From Parageobacillus caldoxylosilyticus NBRC 107762 (lineage in GTDB: Bacteria > Bacillota > Bacilli > Bacillales > Anoxybacillaceae), in contig NZ_BAWO01000062.1 in assembly GCF_000632715.1 (NCBI RefSeq), positions 1-32,914 on the forward strand: DNA of 32,914 nucleotides, written 5' to 3'. The position numbers were made by a program, and so were the translations under genes. The notes under the pieces are model-generated. The model saw only the letters and a program-made list of their open reading frames with translations, made no database searches and was not told the DNA's origin. Below, piece after piece: positions 31,325 through 32,914 of the stretch. Numbering within the stretch: position 1 is the stretch's first letter; each line of letters starts with the position of its first letter.

Positions 31325-32895
31325 CGGCTTCCCTCCTCAAGTTCATTCCTGCGGCCGTACTGGTTTCGCAAAATATACTTTTGGACCTTTCCGGATGGAG
31401 TGCGCGGTAATTCTTCAACAAAAACGACTTTTTTCGGTTTCTTATAGCTGGCAAGATACTTTTTGCAATACTCTATCACTTCCTCCTCCGTCAACTTGGC
31501 CCCTTCTTTCCTTACAATGACCGCACATACGGCTTCAATGTATTTCGGGTCGGGAATGCCGATGATTGCCACTTCCTTAACTGCCTCATGCCGATAAAGT
31601 ACATCTTCAATTTCAGCTGCGTATATATTTTCACCGCCGCTACGGATCATATCTTTTTTCCGGCCGGCAATCGATAAATACCCATCATGGTCAAACTTCC
31701 CCAAATCCCCTGTTTTGCACCAACCATTTACGAACGTTTTTTTCGTTTCATCTGGCTTCCTCCAATATCCGACGGAAACCGCCGGGCTTTTGATCGCGAT
31801 TTCCCCGATTTCTCCAGTTGGTAAAGGTGTTCCGTCGTCATCGATGATCATTATTTCAGTCAGCGGCATCGGTTTTCCAACGGTATGTCCTTTCAAAAGT
31901 GCATCTTCTGGGTCAAGGGCAGCGGCAATTGGGGTTCCCTCTGTCAACCCATACACTTGGACAACGCCGAGATGCGGAAATTTTTGTTTTAGTGTCTCTA
32001 AAGCCCATGGCATGAGCGGGTCGCCTCCGGTGTAGATTATTCTTAAATGTTTCAACTGATACTGATCAAGTGCGGGTGAGTTGAGCATTTCATAAATCAT
32101 AAAAGGAAATAAAAAGCAGTCGGTCGCTTTTTCTTTTTCGATAACAGAAAGAATTCTCTCAATCTTAAAACCTTTGCTTTTCGTTATGATAACCGTTCCG
32201 CCCATCATCAAAATAGGGAGAGCGAGATCTTCCATCGCTCCGACATGATAGAGCGGCCCTGTCGTCATCCCAATTTCCTGTCCTGTAAATTTCCACTTCA
32301 TCGACTGCATGGCACAAAACCAAAACGTCGTTTCATGCGTCCAGATGGCTCCTTTAGGTCTTCCCGTTGTCCCCGAAGTATACATAAGCATGAGTGGGTC
32401 GCTTAATTTAATATGATCGGTCTTTACCTCGTCTGGATCACCGCTATTTAAAATAGCCCAACTTTCCGCCCAAGGTGGAATGTCTGCTTCGTTATTTGAT
32501 AGACATATGTAGCGTTCAACCTGAACTTGATCCTTAACTTCTTTAACATGAGTTGCCAAAGTTGAATGGAAGCATAATATTTTCGTCCCCGAATCATTTA
32601 GAGCATATTCCAATTCAGCACTTGCAAGGCGAAAGTTTAGACGAACAGCTATTGCTCCAAGTTTGGCTGCGGCAAAATAAAGACCAAAATATTCAAGGCA
32701 GTTGTAAAGTAAAATCCCTATCCGATCACCTTTTTGTATTCCCAGTTCACGAAGCTTATTTGCATAGGCATTCGAAACCAGATGGAGTTCCTTATATGTC
32801 CATGATCTTCCGGATTCTTCTTTTATGGCTATTTTTTCATTATTACTCACATTAGCGTCATTGGCCATTCGTCTTGTCAGAAAACCCAAATCCAA
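31321..32895 (-). CDS. Class I adenylate-forming acyl-CoA synthetase, 524 aa
   Basis: This AMP-binding enzyme activates a carboxylic acid to acyl-AMP and then the CoA thioester. The product has the P-loop TSGTTGRPKG (173–182), a YGLTEGT motif, the hinge-region GRKKDMIRSGGENIYAAEIE, and the C-terminal catalytic Lys503 in TPSGKVQ. The start is TTG at 32895, with GGAGG seven bases upstream in AGGGAGGGG; the next in-frame ATG lacks a site. It is complete although only 19 bases remain to the window edge. Its partner crotonase gene downstream is broken. The substrate, medium-chain, aromatic or other, cannot be read from the sequence. Confidence 0.9.
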   Translation of the reverse strand: MDLGFLTRRMANDANVSNNEKIAIKEESGRSWTYKELHLVSNAYANKLRELGIQKGDRIGILLYNCLEYFGLYFAAAKLGAIAVRLNFRLASAELEYALNDSGTKILCFHSTLATHVKEVKDQVQVERYICLSNNEADIPPWAESWAILNSGDPDEVKTDHIKLSDPLMLMYTSGTTGRPKGAIWTHETTFWFCAMQSMKWKFTGQEIGMTTGPLYHVGAMEDLALPILMMGGTVIITKSKGFKIERILSVIEKEKATDCFLFPFMIYEMLNSPALDQYQLKHLRIIYTGGDPLMPWALETLKQKFPHLGVVQVYGLTEGTPIAAALDPEDALLKGHTVGKPMPLTEIMIIDDDGTPLPTGEIGEIAIKSPAVSVGYWRKPDETKKTFVNGWCKTGDLGKFDHDGYLSIAGRKKDMIRSGGENIYAAEIEDVLYRHEAVKEVAIIGIPDPKYIEAVCAVIVRKEGAKLTEEEVIEYCKKYLASYKKPKKVVFVEELPRTPSGKVQKYILRNQYGRRNELEEGSR

Positions 32896-32914
32896 TGAAA
32901 CCCCTCCCTCTATA

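Noticed and set aside
1-32914. CRISPR array, tRNA, rRNA, intact transposase or prophage genes
   Set aside because: No regularly spaced repeats, no cloverleaf or rRNA stretches and no transposase, integrase or structural phage frames were seen on either strand.

Overview
The window looks like a chromosomal piece of a thermophilic Bacillaceae of the Geobacillus/Parageobacillus kind. The evidence is strong AGGAGG-type ribosome sites, frequent GTG/TTG starts, a moderate GC content with a GC-richer glutamate synthase block, a Bacillus-type gltC–gltB divergence, and an AcoR/sigma-54 acetoin locus. It is mostly carbon and nitrogen catabolism, with several decayed genes. No phage, CRISPR array, rRNA, tRNA or intact insertion sequence was seen.

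Layout. (1) 1–1060: a tiny ORF with its terminator, a gene-poor stretch, and an OsmC-family peroxidase-like gene with its own promoter and terminator. (2) 1292–6783: the acetoin dehydrogenase genes acoA-acoB-acoC, read leftward from a near-perfect sigma-54 promoter, with the activator gene acoR directly upstream. No E3 gene (acoL) is present. (3) 6835–14006: glutamate synthase gltB-gltD, and gltC divergent across a short regulatory region with dyad sites. (4) 14053–14670: an AT-rich GNAT acetyltransferase gene between inverted 15-mers. (5) 14809–16947: a PTS-dependent dihydroxyacetone kinase operon dhaK-dhaL-dhaM. (6) 17011–18540: a possible gene fragment, an exported-then-membrane protein with a cytochrome-b-like His pattern, and a decayed membrane protein. 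(7) 18550–19610: an acryloyl-CoA reductase/YhdH-family oxidoreductase. (8) 19891–23166: an amide-hydrolysis module. An amidase and an overlapping 64-aa protein run left, and an acetamidase/formamidase-family enzyme with a zinc-ribbon insert runs right under a probable CcpA site. (9) 23229–23708: a lone 95-aa protein of unknown function. (10) 23802–25371: a trans-sulfuration-family PLP lyase behind a leader of about 290 nt. (11) 25501–30469: a likely beta-alanine catabolic operon (CoA-acylating semialdehyde dehydrogenase, then omega-amino acid transaminase) with a PucR-family regulator. (12) 30530–32895: a decayed two-helix membrane peptide, a decayed crotonase, and an acyl-CoA synthetase at the right edge.

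Several units fit together as overflow or scavenging metabolism. Acetoin goes to acetyl-CoA plus acetaldehyde; dihydroxyacetone enters glycolysis; amides release ammonia and an acid; beta-alanine goes through malonate semialdehyde to acetyl-CoA; and GltBD assimilates nitrogen. The visible regulators are sigma-54/AcoR, GltC, probable CcpA sites and the PucR-type protein.

I found no clearly new multi-gene system. The most interesting leads are the amidase module with its small overlapping partner, the bis-His membrane protein with a His/Glu-rich external segment, the GNAT cassette flanked by inverted repeats, and the small membrane-peptide remnant whose ribosome site sits in a perfect hairpin.
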